Source: Halomonas sp. CUBES01 (GTDB taxonomy: Bacteria; Pseudomonadota; Gammaproteobacteria; Pseudomonadales; Halomonadaceae). From it: a DNA stretch of 64,000 nt. The DNA lies in the NCBI RefSeq assembly GCF_020991005.1, contig NZ_JAJLLW010000002.1, forward strand, positions 62,001 through 126,000. The letters run 5' to 3'. This document shows, one piece after another, positions 8,372 through 17,029 of the stretch. Numbering within the stretch: position 1 is the first letter of the stretch; each line of letters starts with the position of its first letter. The notes beneath the pieces were generated by a model. The model made no database searches and was not told where the DNA came from. It saw only the letters and a list, made by a program, of their open reading frames with translations. Both the position numbers and the translations under genes were made by a program.

Positions 8372-10336
8372 ATGGCTCACCACAATACGATTTCGCCCAG
8401 TTTCCTTGGCTTCATAAAGGCCCTTGTCGGCACGCTTGAGCGCGGCTTTCAAGGTGGTTTCGTTCAGCTCTACATGGGTAACGCCGAAAGACGCGGTAAT
8501 ATGCAGCGTCTGATGATCACCCTCGTGTTCGATCGTCACCTCATGGGTGTCGATGGTAGTGCGAATGCGCTCCGCGATCTGCTCTGCCTGGGAGATGGCC
8601 GTGTTGGGCAGCAGAATGGCAAACTCCTCACCGCCTACCCGACACAGCAGGTCTTCCTGACGCAGCAGTCCGCTGACCACCGTCGTCAAGCGTTTCAGGA
8701 CTTCATCGCCGGCATCGTGCCCGTACTCGTCGTTGATCCGCTTGAAGTGGTCGATATCAATGGTAATCAATGAAAGCGGTGTGTTGCTCCTGAGGCCTCG
8801 CGATATTTCATTGGTGGCCTGGGACTGCAGATAGCGGCGGTTGAACACCCCGGTGAGCGGGTCGGTCATCGCCTGGGCGAGCAGCTTTTCTTCAAGCTGC
8901 TTGCGTTCGGTGAGATCGAACACGGTTGCGCGCGAATAGATGAAACGCCCGTGCCGACGGTAGCCGGAAGCCTGGATGACCACATGTCGCTGGTCGCCGT
9001 GACGCGTCAGCAGGGTGCATTCCGCCTCGCCCGGCTGGCCGGCGACGACCTGTGCAAAGGCTACATCGAAGGCGTCCTGGGTGTCGGGGGATATCACGTC
9101 GCGGTAGCGCAACTGGCCCACTACCTCGTCAGCGTCAAATCCCAGCCAGCGGCGCTCGGTGCGGTTCATCTTGATGACGATCCCGTCAGCGTTCAACGAG
9201 TGATAGCCGCAGGGGGCGCCTTCATACAGGCTGCGCACTTCGGCGGCTTGCTGCTGGGCATTTTGGCGCAGCTTATGCTGCTGGTGGCTGCTAAAAGCCC
9301 AATAGACGCCAAACGCAACGGCGGTGACATAAAGGAGTCCCAGGAACCAGAGCACCGACGTTTCTTCTTTCAGCAACGATCGCCAACTGGGCGTCGGCAA
9401 GGTCACGCCCATGACCCAGGGGAGCGTATCGCCGGTACTGAAGATCCGTCCCGCCAGGCTGTTGTAGAACTTGGTGCGAACGTCTTCCGTCTGAAAGTAG
9501 AGCATGCGGTCGTCAAGGCGGATGTCGCCTTCAAGCGTGCCCGATAGCAGGCTCCATGGATCCGGGGCGGCGTTGGCGTAATCATCGCCGAATGATAAGT
9601 CAGGAAGCTGGTGGGTGCCTCGGGTCAATAGCCAGCCACCCTGTGCATCGACAAGCAAGACCTTGGCCTGGGGGTTTACCTGCATGGATTGGTAAAGAGA
9701 CTGGGTTAAATGCTGCCAGTTGAGGCTGAGCAGCACGACCCCCTTGCGTTCTCGCTGGCTATTGAAGATAGGGGTGGCGACATTGACGACGGGAATGGCT
9801 TCGCCGCTTGCCATCTCATATTGCAGATTGCGCCCCGGCGGCGATAGATAGATATCTCGCGGGAACAGCTTGGAGGCGCCTTTGAAGTAATCCGTGTGGG
9901 CGTGATTATGCCTGCCCAAGTGTGGTTCGGCGTCGGTGTCCTGTGGAGCGCGAAGCATTTCATTGCCCTCATTATCGATGAGGACGAGTTTGCTGTAGCG
10001 AGGCGTATGATTAATGAAGGCATTCAAAAAAACGCTGAGTTGCGTCGGATCCCTGGACGACACGGCACCCTCACCAACCGGGAGATTGCCCTCCAACCGC
10101 TGTTGAAGGGTCGGCATTTCCGCAATGGCGAGCGCATAGTTGAGCGTTTCGTTGATCTCGCGAACCAGCGCCTCTTCGCCCACGCGCAAAATACCCTTGG
10201 CTTCATCCCGTACCCCGTCCAGGCGTGTTTCCATGTGCATATCCAACACAGGAAATAACGTGGACGTTACCAGGATCAATGGCAGGGTGGCCGCCAATAA
10301 CAAGCGGAGATAAAGGCGCGGCGAAGTCGATCGCAT
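8369..10336 (-). CDS. membrane diguanylate cyclase (dCache-like sensor, PAS, GGDEF)
   Basis: This 655-residue protein makes c-di-GMP from GTP. An N-terminal membrane segment (about 10-28, LRLLLAATLPLILVTSTLF) and a second one near residue 325 (WFLGLLYVTAVAFGVYWAF) flank a roughly 300-residue periplasmic Cache-like sensor. A PAS domain (about 360-470) and a C-terminal GGDEF domain (about 490-650) follow. The active site reads GGEEF, a functional variant, preceded by DPLTGVFNRRYL. I chose the ATG at 10336, with AGGA Shine-Dalgarno and a direct run into the membrane segment; the open frame extends to 10507 without a plausible start. The periplasmic ligand is unknown. Confidence 0.9.
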   Translation of the reverse strand: MRSTSPRLYLRLLLAATLPLILVTSTLFPVLDMHMETRLDGVRDEAKGILRVGEEALVREINETLNYALAIAEMPTLQQRLEGNLPVGEGAVSSRDPTQLSVFLNAFINHTPRYSKLVLIDNEGNEMLRAPQDTDAEPHLGRHNHAHTDYFKGASKLFPRDIYLSPPGRNLQYEMASGEAIPVVNVATPIFNSQRERKGVVLLSLNWQHLTQSLYQSMQVNPQAKVLLVDAQGGWLLTRGTHQLPDLSFGDDYANAAPDPWSLLSGTLEGDIRLDDRMLYFQTEDVRTKFYNSLAGRIFSTGDTLPWVMGVTLPTPSWRSLLKEETSVLWFLGLLYVTAVAFGVYWAFSSHQQHKLRQNAQQQAAEVRSLYEGAPCGYHSLNADGIVIKMNRTERRWLGFDADEVVGQLRYRDVISPDTQDAFDVAFAQVVAGQPGEAECTLLTRHGDQRHVVIQASGYRRHGRFIYSRATVFDLTERKQLEEKLLAQAMTDPLTGVFNRRYLQSQATNEISRGLRSNTPLSLITIDIDHFKRINDEYGHDAGDEVLKRLTTVVSGLLRQEDLLCRVGGEEFAILLPNTAISQAEQIAERIRTTIDTHEVTIEHEGDHQTLHITASFGVTHVELNETTLKAALKRADKGLYEAKETGRNRIVVSH

Positions 10337-10547
10337 GTTGTCCTGTGGTAGGCAGGGCCAGTTGGATGTCTTATGGAGGCTATAGTATAGGGTGTGGGGC
10401 AGGACGGCAAAATACACGCGACCATGGCCTGCCAAGCTCGGCCCAAGCGAGTGCCCGCTTACGCCCCGTCGGGAAGCGCTTGCCACGCATTGACATCGGC
10501 GTGTCATGTCCCTATAAACGCGTGATCATTCATCACCTCGGGTTCAC

Positions 10548-11600
10548 ATGGTCCTTCTTATTACGATCGCCGTCCTGTCTATCGGGTTCTCATTCCTGTG
10601 TTCCATCATGGAGGCAGCGCTGCTTTCGATCACGCCGAGCTATATCGCCAAGCAAAAAGAAGATAGACCCAAGCTGCACGCCTCGCTGTCGCAGCTGAAA
10701 GACAACATCGATCGCCCGCTGGCGGCCATTCTTACCCTCAATACCATTGCCCACACAGTGGGGGCGACCGCCGTCGGTGCCCAGGCCGCCGTGGTGTTCG
10801 GGGAGTCGTCGATCGGCATCGTGTCGGCGGTCATGACCATGTTGATCCTGGTGCTTTCCGAGATCATTCCGAAAACCATCGGGGCGACCTATTGGCGCGG
10901 GCTGTCGCCACTGCTGCCGCGCCTGCTCAAGCCGCTGATCGTCATTCTGCTGCCGTTCATCTGGATGTCCGAGCAAATTACCCGCCGTCTGGGCAAGTCC
11001 GAGCACGATGTCGACCTGCGCGACGAGATCAAGGTGCTGGCGCGGGTAGGGCTGGAAGAGAAGGTGCTCGATGCCGACGAAACGCGCACCATCGTCAATA
11101 TGCTCAACCTGCACGATATACCGGTGGGCAAGGCCATGACGCCGCGCACCGTCTGCCAGACGGTACTGCCGCACCTCACCGTGGCCGAGTTTGAAGCCGC
11201 CTACAGCGATACGCCGTTCACCCGCTTCCCGGTGATGGACAACGGCGAGCAGGCTTTCGGGTACGTGCACAAGGCTGACATGTATCACGCCGACGCCGAC
11301 AAGACCATGAAGGACATGATGCACCCGATTGCCAGCGTGGATGTGTCGCATAACGTGGAGCAGGTATTCGCCTCCATGCTGCATGACCGGCTGCACATGC
11401 GGGTAATCTACGATGAGCACGGTACCTTTGTCGGCCTGATTACCCTGGAAGACATCATCGAAACGATTCTGGGGCAGGACATTGTCGACGAAACTGACAA
11501 CGTCGATAACCTGCGCAGCTACGCCAAACAGGTGTGGCTCAAGCGGGTCAAGCGTGAAAATAAAGGTGATCCAAAACCGGCGAGGTCGGACAGCGCCTAG
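10548..11600 (+). CDS. CNNM (DUF21) transmembrane protein with CBS pair
   Basis: This 350-residue inner-membrane protein belongs to the CNNM/CorB/hemolysin-C-like family, linked to Mg2+ and divalent-cation homeostasis. The CNNM/DUF21 domain (about 1-170) holds the hydrophobic helices and the family's SEIIPKTIGA motif near residue 107. Two CBS domains follow (about 185-310, with AMTPRTVCQTV and GLITLEDIIETILGQDIVDE). It has no CorC/HlyC C-terminal domain and ends in a basic tail. The Shine-Dalgarno before the ATG at 10548 is weak. It is divergent from the diguanylate cyclase. Transport substrate and direction cannot be read from the sequence. Confidence 0.85.
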   Translation: MVLLITIAVLSIGFSFLCSIMEAALLSITPSYIAKQKEDRPKLHASLSQLKDNIDRPLAAILTLNTIAHTVGATAVGAQAAVVFGESSIGIVSAVMTMLILVLSEIIPKTIGATYWRGLSPLLPRLLKPLIVILLPFIWMSEQITRRLGKSEHDVDLRDEIKVLARVGLEEKVLDADETRTIVNMLNLHDIPVGKAMTPRTVCQTVLPHLTVAEFEAAYSDTPFTRFPVMDNGEQAFGYVHKADMYHADADKTMKDMMHPIASVDVSHNVEQVFASMLHDRLHMRVIYDEHGTFVGLITLEDIIETILGQDIVDETDNVDNLRSYAKQVWLKRVKRENKGDPKPARSDSA

Positions 11601-11768
11601 TCGATTCATCGACCCAGCGAACCGTTGCCCCTGCTATGTTCGGCGGTGGGCATGTTTATATGCTGATTAGCCGGTTTGGAATTGGCTTGCTTAGCACTTT
11701 ATGTTCTATAGTGAAGGGTCTGAAAGACGCATAAAGCATTAGGGTATTTCAACCCACAGGAGGAAGGC

Positions 11769-12419
11769 ATGTCACTACGTATCAATGCAGTGGTTCCCGA
11801 TTTCGAGGCTGAAACCAGCCACGGCACTATCCACTTCCATGACTGGATTGGCGATAGCTGGGCGATCCTGTTCTCTCACCCGAAAGATTTCACCCCAGTC
11901 TGCACGACCGAGTTCGGCGCCGTTGCCACGCTCAGCGACGAGTGGAAGAAGCGCGGCACCAAGGTGATTGGTGTCTCGGTAGACGGTGTCGAAGATCACA
12001 AACGCTGGGGCGACGATATCAAGACCGTCAGCGGCAGCGATGTCGACTTTCCGATCATCGCCGACGACGGACTCAAGGTCTCCAAGCTCTACGACATGCT
12101 GCCCGAAGACGCCTACCTGCCGGACGGCCGGACACCCGCCGACAGCGCCACGGTTCGCTCGGTATTTATCATCGGCCCGGACAAGCAGCTCAAGCTGTCC
12201 ATGACCTATCCCATGACCGTCGGGCGTAATTTCGCCGAAATCCTGCGCGCGCTTGACGCTCTTCAGGCGACCACCCAGCACGGCGTGGCGACCCCGGCTG
12301 ACTGGACGGTCGGCCAGGACGTCATCATTCCGCCCAGCGTCTCGGACGAAGACGCCAGGCAGAAATTCGGTGACTTTGAGGCGGTACTGCCGTACCTGCG
12401 CAAAACAACGCTGCGTTAA
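11769..12419 (+). CDS. 1-Cys peroxiredoxin (Prx6 class)
   Basis: This 216-residue peroxiredoxin reduces hydrogen peroxide and organic peroxides. The peroxidatic Cys is in FTPVCTTEFGA near residue 47, and I see no other Cys in the protein, so it is a true 1-Cys enzyme needing an external thiol partner. The length and the C-terminal dimer region (about 160-216) match the Prx6/AhpC-TSA 1-Cys class. The ATG at 11769 follows a perfect AGGAGG at 11759-11764. It appears monocistronic, with a strong terminator behind it. A TATAGT box at 11707-11712 may be its -10 element, but no well-spaced -35 is visible. Confidence 0.93.
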   Translation: MSLRINAVVPDFEAETSHGTIHFHDWIGDSWAILFSHPKDFTPVCTTEFGAVATLSDEWKKRGTKVIGVSVDGVEDHKRWGDDIKTVSGSDVDFPIIADDGLKVSKLYDMLPEDAYLPDGRTPADSATVRSVFIIGPDKQLKLSMTYPMTVGRNFAEILRALDALQATTQHGVATPADWTVGQDVIIPPSVSDEDARQKFGDFEAVLPYLRKTTLR

Positions 12420-12453
12420 TCGCTTCAGGCGTCGTCTTTACACGCGGCACGTC

Positions 12454-12487
12454 AACGCCAGCGCATGATGCGCTGGCGTTTTGGTTT
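12454..12487 (+). terminator. terminator after peroxiredoxin gene
   Basis: AACGCCAGCGCA and its exact complement (ending at 12480) form a long GC-rich hairpin with a very small loop, followed by TTGGTTT. It lies 35 bases after the stop. Confidence 0.8.
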
Positions 12488-12529
12488 GCGAGAGAGGTGT
12501 TATCGAGCGAAGGCTGGGGGAAAGGCAAC

Positions 12530-13801
12530 CTAACTTGCGGCCTCGAGCGCTAACTGATCAATGGACGTCGAGACATTGCGCGAGCCCGTTAGTATCTCGT
12601 TCACGATCGTTTCAATTTCCCCGATACTTGTCTGACTGGACTGGCTGCGGTCGATCACCTGCTTCATGGTCTCGGTGGTGCGGTCGACCAGCTCGCTATT
12701 ATCCTTGAGCACACGGGTAATCTCGGCCACGGCATCGTTGGATCCTTTGGCCAGTTGTCGGACTTCGTTGGCGACCACGGCAAAGCCGCGCCCCTGCTCG
12801 CCGGCGCGCGCCGCCTCGACGGCGGCATTCAGCGACAGCAGATTGGTTTGATTGGCAATCTTGGCGATGGCATCGGTAATCATGTTGATGCTTTTGGCCT
12901 GTTCGTTAAGCGATTCAACCAATTGCTGAGCTTCTTTGAGCGCCTGAGCCGATTGTTGGGCGTCGTCCAGTACGTGCTGCAGGTGCGATAGTCCGTTCTG
13001 GGCGATTTGTTCGGTTTGCGACGACGTCTGCTGTGCGGCCAGGACGGCTTCCTTCGCCTGATTGGCTTCCTGCACGGCGGTGGTAATGTCGGTGGCAAAC
13101 TTGACCACCTTGTAGACCTGACCTTCGGCATCGACAATCGGGTTATAGGTCGCCTCCAGCCAGATACTGTTGCCCTTGGCATCCAGTCGTTCGAACTTGC
13201 CCTGCTTGAACTCTCCGTTGGCGAGCTCTTGCCAAAAGTGCGGGTGCTGCTGTTCGAAAGCGTCCGTGCAGAACCGGCGGTGATGGGTGCCTACCAGTTG
13301 CTCGTTACGATACCCCATGGCCCGCTCGAAATTGGCGTTGGCATTGAGGATCTCGCCCGTTGGCGTGAATTCGATCACCGCCATGGAGCTGTCAAGGGCC
13401 TGGAGGACAGCATCTTTACGCCACGCTTCCTGATGGGCCTCGGTAATATCGTTGGCGACCTTGAAGACCTTCGTCACGCGTCCATTACGGTTGCGGATAG
13501 GGAAGTAGCTGGCCTCGAGCCAAACGTTCTTCCCTTCTGCAGTCACGCGCTTGAATTTGCCCTGCACGCTTTCGCCACCGGCAAGCGTTTGCCAGAAAGC
13601 CGTATAAGCCGAGCTGCTGGCGTCTTCATGGCGACAGAACATACGGTGGTGCTGGCCTTCGATCTCGTCAAGCCGGTAGCCCATGACGTCCAGGAAGCGT
13701 TGACTCGCCGTTTTAATAATGCCCGTTGGGGTGAACTCGATACAGGCCGTATGCGCCATCAGCGCCTGGCGAGTGGGTGACATGCGTGACGTCAACTTCA
13801 T
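12530..13801 (-). CDS. soluble PAS-PAS methyl-accepting chemotaxis protein, BdlA-like
   Basis: This 423-residue chemoreceptor has two PAS domains (about 15-125 and 135-245, sharing a repeated pattern such as WLEASYFPI and WLEATYNPI) and a short MCP signalling domain (about 260-423). The MCP domain contains the conserved hairpin tip [21 protein letters not shown]. No membrane segment is present, so it is cytoplasmic. The layout and length match BdlA, the biofilm-dispersion receptor of Pseudomonas, and Aer-type soluble receptors. It should couple to CheA/CheW, whose genes are not in the window. The start ATG at 13801 has a GGGAG Shine-Dalgarno. The ligand or cofactor (FAD, haem) cannot be told. 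Confidence 0.88.
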   Translation of the reverse strand: MKLTSRMSPTRQALMAHTACIEFTPTGIIKTASQRFLDVMGYRLDEIEGQHHRMFCRHEDASSSAYTAFWQTLAGGESVQGKFKRVTAEGKNVWLEASYFPIRNRNGRVTKVFKVANDITEAHQEAWRKDAVLQALDSSMAVIEFTPTGEILNANANFERAMGYRNEQLVGTHHRRFCTDAFEQQHPHFWQELANGEFKQGKFERLDAKGNSIWLEATYNPIVDAEGQVYKVVKFATDITTAVQEANQAKEAVLAAQQTSSQTEQIAQNGLSHLQHVLDDAQQSAQALKEAQQLVESLNEQAKSINMITDAIAKIANQTNLLSLNAAVEAARAGEQGRGFAVVANEVRQLAKGSNDAVAEITRVLKDNSELVDRTTETMKQVIDRSQSSQTSIGEIETIVNEILTGSRNVSTSIDQLALEAAS

Positions 13802-13834
13802 TCATTGGCTCCCAAAACATGACTAAACAGATCT

Positions 13835-13842
13835 CAGTCGGC
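13835..13842 (-). promoter_or_regulatory. possible FliA (sigma28) -10 box for the chemoreceptor
   Basis: Read on the minus strand this is GCCGACTG, matching the first five bases of the sigma28 -10 consensus GCCGATAA. It is placed 34 bases before the start codon. The -35 region at the expected 15-base distance is poor (TATT against TAAA). Chemoreceptors are commonly FliA-dependent, which supports the call weakly. Confidence 0.28.
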
Positions 13843-14021
13843 ACTCTTTTATAGTTGAATAGTGCTTCCTGATACAGTAGTTGTATAAATAATAACAAGT
13901 GTTTCTTTTTTGTACAGCATGAGTCTTCTTTATAGTAAATATGTCTATGGTTAAAAGCTAAAGAATTTACGCCTTCATTTGCCTGTAGCCTGCCTGAACA
14001 TTCAACGCTTGCCAGAGGAGG

Positions 14022-14678
14022 TCAGGGGCAGGGGGGAGGGGTGTTGCTGGAGGAAAAGCCCAGTTGGGCGAACCAAGCGGTGGCATCATTGCCTGAGTTG
14101 TCGCCGTCGCTCATCAAGGCGACCCCGTCGACGGCGGTCACGGCGTCACCGAACAAGGTGGCAAAGTCGTCACGCACGTTGCGTACTTCAGCGACCCATT
14201 CGCCGACTTTCGATGGGCCGCCTTGCAGGGCCATGAGTTCGGCGCGGTCGGTAAACGCATTGGTCCAGGTGCTGCCGGCGTCTTGTGTGGACGACCATAC
14301 GTAGTTGACAGACTGTACCTGCCAGGGGAGCAGCCCCGTTTTGCGGGCCACGTAGACGCGGGCAGGGTAGTCGTCGCCCGCCTTGGTGGTCTCATCGAGT
14401 CCCGGGTAGGTGGAATCCACCTGCCAGCACCAGTGCAAGTAAGGGGTTTCGTCCAGGTCGATCTCGCGCTCCAGGTAGCGCGCAGATGCCTGCCCCCGGG
14501 ACTGGGCTTCGATGACCTGCGTCCCGTCTTTGTCGACGATGGCGTAGCGCGTCTCGCCGTCAAAGCTGCGGGTGGGCCAGGTCATGATCTGGTTGGGCGT
14601 CAGGCGGATCTCGGCCATGGCTGTGTCGCTGGCGAGCACCAGGCCTGCGATCGCTATCGCGTGATGGAATGGGCGCAC
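14022..14678 (-). CDS. secreted DUF3047-family protein
   Basis: This 218-residue protein has an N-terminal signal peptide (about 1-22, ending TAMA). The single DUF3047 domain follows: GETRYAIVDKDGTQVIEAQS, the YLHWCWQVDSTYPGLDET segment near residue 88, and a C-terminal part ending in a WFAQLGFSSS strand. DUF3047 is a secreted beta-rich domain without an established function. I chose the GTG at 14678 because GAGGAG ends the anti-sigma gene just upstream, leaving four bases between stop and start; this also gives a normal signal peptide. It is the third gene of a sigma/anti-sigma operon, so it may be a target or sensor component. Confidence 0.82.
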   Translation of the reverse strand: MRPFHHAIAIAGLVLASDTAMAEIRLTPNQIMTWPTRSFDGETRYAIVDKDGTQVIEAQSRGQASARYLEREIDLDETPYLHWCWQVDSTYPGLDETTKAGDDYPARVYVARKTGLLPWQVQSVNYVWSSTQDAGSTWTNAFTDRAELMALQGGPSKVGEWVAEVRNVRDDFATLFGDAVTAVDGVALMSDGDNSGNDATAWFAQLGFSSSNTPPPCP

Positions 14679-14682
14679 GGCG

Positions 14683-14901
14683 TTACTCCTCACGCGTCTG
14701 CTTATCATCGGACGTCGGCGGGGTTTTTAACGCCGCAGGATGGTGGTCGCCAACGGCATGCAGAAGATCGAACTGACGCGCACAGGCGCGGCAGGCACCG
14801 CACATGGATAGATGAAAACGGAGCGACGCTCTCTCGCGAAGTGTCAACGCTCTGTCCTGTTTTAACGACATCAGGCGCGTCGCTTCACGGCACATGATCA
14901 T
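14683..14901 (-). CDS. small zinc-finger anti-sigma factor (zf-HC2 type)
   Basis: This 72-residue cytoplasmic protein has the zinc-binding anti-sigma pattern: an N-terminal CREATRLMSLKQDRAL helix, then the H-x3-C-x2-C set in HLSMCGACRACARQF near residue 30. It has no membrane segment, unlike the larger transmembrane anti-sigma factors. It should bind and silence the sigma factor encoded 107 bases upstream, with release perhaps through the Zn/Cys site (redox or metal). That mechanism is known for the ZAS family and is inferred here. The ATG at 14901 has GAGAGGG seven bases upstream; a second ATG at 14895 is possible. The stop is four bases before the DUF3047 start. Confidence 0.82.
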   Translation of the reverse strand: MIMCREATRLMSLKQDRALTLRERASLRFHLSMCGACRACARQFDLLHAVGDHHPAALKTPPTSDDKQTREE

Positions 14902-15008
14902 ACAATAACCCTCTCGCGAATATCGGCAGGCATGGCACCAGACATGATGGATCGTTACGCATTGCTGATGGCTGTCTCATGTTCAGTGCGCTCCAGGCCA
15001 GGTTCCTT

Positions 15009-15575
15009 TCAGGCCAACCAGCCTTTTTCGATACAGTGGCGCAGCTTCAGTCGCGCGCGGTGCAGGATGACCCAGCAGTTGGCCTCGGTGATCTCGAGAA
15101 CCTCACAGATCTCCGGTGTTGAAAGCCCCATCAGCTCACGCATCGTGAACACGCGGGCGGTGTTGTCCGGTAGTGCGATCAGGCAGGTATCCAGCACTTT
15201 CCAGAAGGCCTTGTTTTCGAGCACCTGGTCGGGCTCGCCCCAGGGCTTGGGTCGCGTCGTCGCCTGCCAGCGTCCATTGTCCTGAAACAGGCTGTCCAGC
15301 GCGTCTTCGTCGCTCTGGTCGTCGCTCTGCCATGCCACGTAACGACCCTGCTGGCGAAGCCTCTCGAGCATCTTGTTCTTGAGAATACCAAAGACCCAGG
15401 TTTCAAACGCGGAACGTCCGCCAAAGGTATCGTGCTTTTCCAGTGCGGTGACCAGCGTGTCCTGCACGGTATCCTCGGCCGCCGCATTATCGCGAAGCTG
15501 TAGGCGAGCAAAGGCGACGAGCTTGGGTCGCAGCGCCGCAATATGTTCATCGGGTGAGTGCGTGGCAGTTGTCAC
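15009..15575 (-). CDS. ECF-type sigma-70 family sigma factor
   Basis: This 188-residue alternative sigma factor has sigma region 2 (about 12-85, with AAAEDTVQDTLVTALEKHDTF and AFETWVFGILKNKMLERLR). A linker with a tryptophan-rich segment follows, then region 4 (about 125-182, with FTMRELMGLSTPEICEVLEI and NCWVILHRARLKLRHCI). It should direct RNA polymerase to a small stress regulon. The GTG at 15575 is preferred because GAGGA lies just upstream; the frame also opens at a TTG at 15593. Anti-sigma and DUF3047 genes follow on the same strand. The inducing signal is unknown, although neighbouring AhpD-like and peroxiredoxin genes would fit oxidative stress. Confidence 0.9.
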   Translation of the reverse strand: MTTATHSPDEHIAALRPKLVAFARLQLRDNAAAEDTVQDTLVTALEKHDTFGGRSAFETWVFGILKNKMLERLRQQGRYVAWQSDDQSDEDALDSLFQDNGRWQATTRPKPWGEPDQVLENKAFWKVLDTCLIALPDNTARVFTMRELMGLSTPEICEVLEITEANCWVILHRARLKLRHCIEKGWLA

Positions 15576-15640
15576 GTTAGTCCTCAACGACAAGGTCTGA
15601 TAGCAGAAAAGTGTTCATGCTCATACTCGCCTCTGATCCC

Positions 15641-16198
15641 TTATGACGCGGGTGCTTCCCACGCAAGCGGCTTGAGCGCTTCGTTGAGCGGTGTGCCGGC
15701 AAGGTGGTTGGTGTAGTTCGAGAGTGTTTTCAGCGCGCAGGCAATGACCAGCTCCAGCACCTGCTGATGGGTGAAACCTGCTTCAAGGAAGGCATCCAGC
15801 TCGGCTTGCTCAGCCCAGCCACGCTGAGCGTTCAAGTGGCGTGCAAAACGCGTCACGGCCGCCAGCTTGGCATCGTTAGGTGTCTTGCGTTCGCGCAGAT
15901 CCTTGACGGTCTCGTCGTCGGCACCGGCTTGTTTAATGCCACCGGTATGGGCAGCGACGCAGAACGCACAGTGGTTATCGGCACTGATGGCAAGCAAGGC
16001 CGCCTGCTGTTCCACCGGGCTCAGGCTGGTCTTGGCATAGATGCCGTCAAGGGTCATATAGGCTTCGAGAAGCGTCGGTGCTTCGGCCATCTTGGCAAAG
16101 ATATTCGGCAGGAAGCCCATTTTCTTTTCGGCGGCTTTCAGGTTTGCCTGCGCGGCTTCGGGTGCGCTATCGGCGGTGTGTAAGGGGAAATCGGCCAT
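15641..16198 (-). CDS. carboxymuconolactone decarboxylase / AhpD-like protein
   Basis: This 185-residue protein of the CMD/AhpD family has the redox motif CAFCVAAH near residue 77 (C-x2-C-x3-H), the signature of alkylhydroperoxidase AhpD rather than of true decarboxylases. The all-helical fold is visible across the length, with SPVEQQAALLAISADN before the motif and LELVIACALKTLSNYTNHLA near the end. It probably takes part in peroxide or thiol redox chemistry. The start ATG at 16198 has an AAAGAGAG Shine-Dalgarno. A good promoter lies 60-90 bases upstream, so it seems to be transcribed separately from the DinB-like gene, although both lie on the minus strand. Confidence 0.87.
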   Translation of the reverse strand: MADFPLHTADSAPEAAQANLKAAEKKMGFLPNIFAKMAEAPTLLEAYMTLDGIYAKTSLSPVEQQAALLAISADNHCAFCVAAHTGGIKQAGADDETVKDLRERKTPNDAKLAAVTRFARHLNAQRGWAEQAELDAFLEAGFTHQQVLELVIACALKTLSNYTNHLAGTPLNEALKPLAWEAPAS

Positions 16199-16258
16199 GT
16201 CGCTCTCTTTGGGTTGATAAAAAACGGTTGCTGCAGTATCGCTGCATTGTACTCATTG

Positions 16259-16288
16259 ATTATGGAACAATTGGTTCAGAATTGACAA
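16259..16288 (-). promoter_or_regulatory. sigma70 promoter for the AhpD-like gene, with internal dyad
   Basis: On the minus strand, TTGTCA (16283-16288) and CATAAT (16259-16264) are 18 bases apart, each matching five of six consensus positions. The spacer contains GAAC and GTTC arms (16265-16277), an interrupted dyad that could be an operator for a regulator, for example a redox regulator. The regulator is not identified. Confidence 0.55.
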
Positions 16289-16455
16289 CAGGCGCGATGA
16301 GGGTTCTGTCATGTATCTTTCGTTGAGCGTTGGTGGCCGGAATCTTTGTTACCACGCAAAGGCAATCGTGTGGTGTTCCACTGGAATTGAACAGGGATCG
16401 AGTAGGTGATGTGGCGGATGGAAACGTGCTTGGAAGTGGGGTGGCGCGTAGATTC

Positions 16456-17007
16456 TCAAGAGCCTGAATGCTGTAGCTCCCAGTAACGCAACGTCGATGG
16501 GTGAACGCCGAAGTGCTCGGGTAGCGCGATGCCCAGCTGTTCGCAGAGCAGGCCCAGCAGCGCCATGTGGTGAATGCTGTGGCTGGTTAAAAACGCCAGT
16601 TCCCGGCCCAGGCTGGTGGGCAGGGCCACCGAATCGTCGGCGCCATCCACCTCAACAGGGTAGCTCAGCGTCAGGGCGGCGTCGTGGGGCCTGTCTGCCA
16701 GTGCCTCGAGCTCCGCCTGCAACGCTTCGACGCGCTCACCCGCGTAACCGGGCCGGGTTTCCAGCGCCGCTTCCCGCAGGCGTTCTTCATAGTCCAATAC
16801 CGCCTGGGTGGGTGCCGTCGCGCAGGCATCCAGCAGCGTCTGGTAGTGCTCAAGAATATGTCGGATGTGTTTGCCCAGCGACTGAGTACCCTTGGCGCCA
16901 AGCGGGCGCTGGTAGTCGTGTGCCGAGACGCGGCCAAGCAATTGGGCGAGTTGCGCGAGCGTTTGCACGTTTTCGTCTATCAGTGGCGACAGTGATGATG
17001 TCGACAT
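16456..17007 (-). CDS. DinB-like four-helix metalloprotein
   Basis: This 183-residue protein has the DinB/YfiT superfamily pattern: four helices, with His residues in LGKHIRHILEHYQTLL near residue 47 and the second metal-site His group HSIHHMALLGLL near residue 143. DinB-fold proteins include thiol S-transferases and metal-dependent hydrolases; the substrate cannot be told here. I chose the ATG at 17007, nine bases after GGGAGG on the minus strand; longer reading back to 17052 would run through a 10-base hairpin. It lies 77 bases behind the Glu/Gly-rich peptide gene on the same strand, so it may be the third gene of that operon. Confidence 0.72.
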   Translation of the reverse strand: MSTSSLSPLIDENVQTLAQLAQLLGRVSAHDYQRPLGAKGTQSLGKHIRHILEHYQTLLDACATAPTQAVLDYEERLREAALETRPGYAGERVEALQAELEALADRPHDAALTLSYPVEVDGADDSVALPTSLGRELAFLTSHSIHHMALLGLLCEQLGIALPEHFGVHPSTLRYWELQHSGS

Positions 17008-17029
17008 GGTCATTAGCCTCCCGGTGAAG

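Noticed and set aside
10337..10507. 57-residue N-terminal extension of the diguanylate cyclase
   Set aside because: The extension is not signal-like, has no Shine-Dalgarno, and would place residues before the first membrane segment that relatives lack; the ATG at 10336 has AGGA in place.
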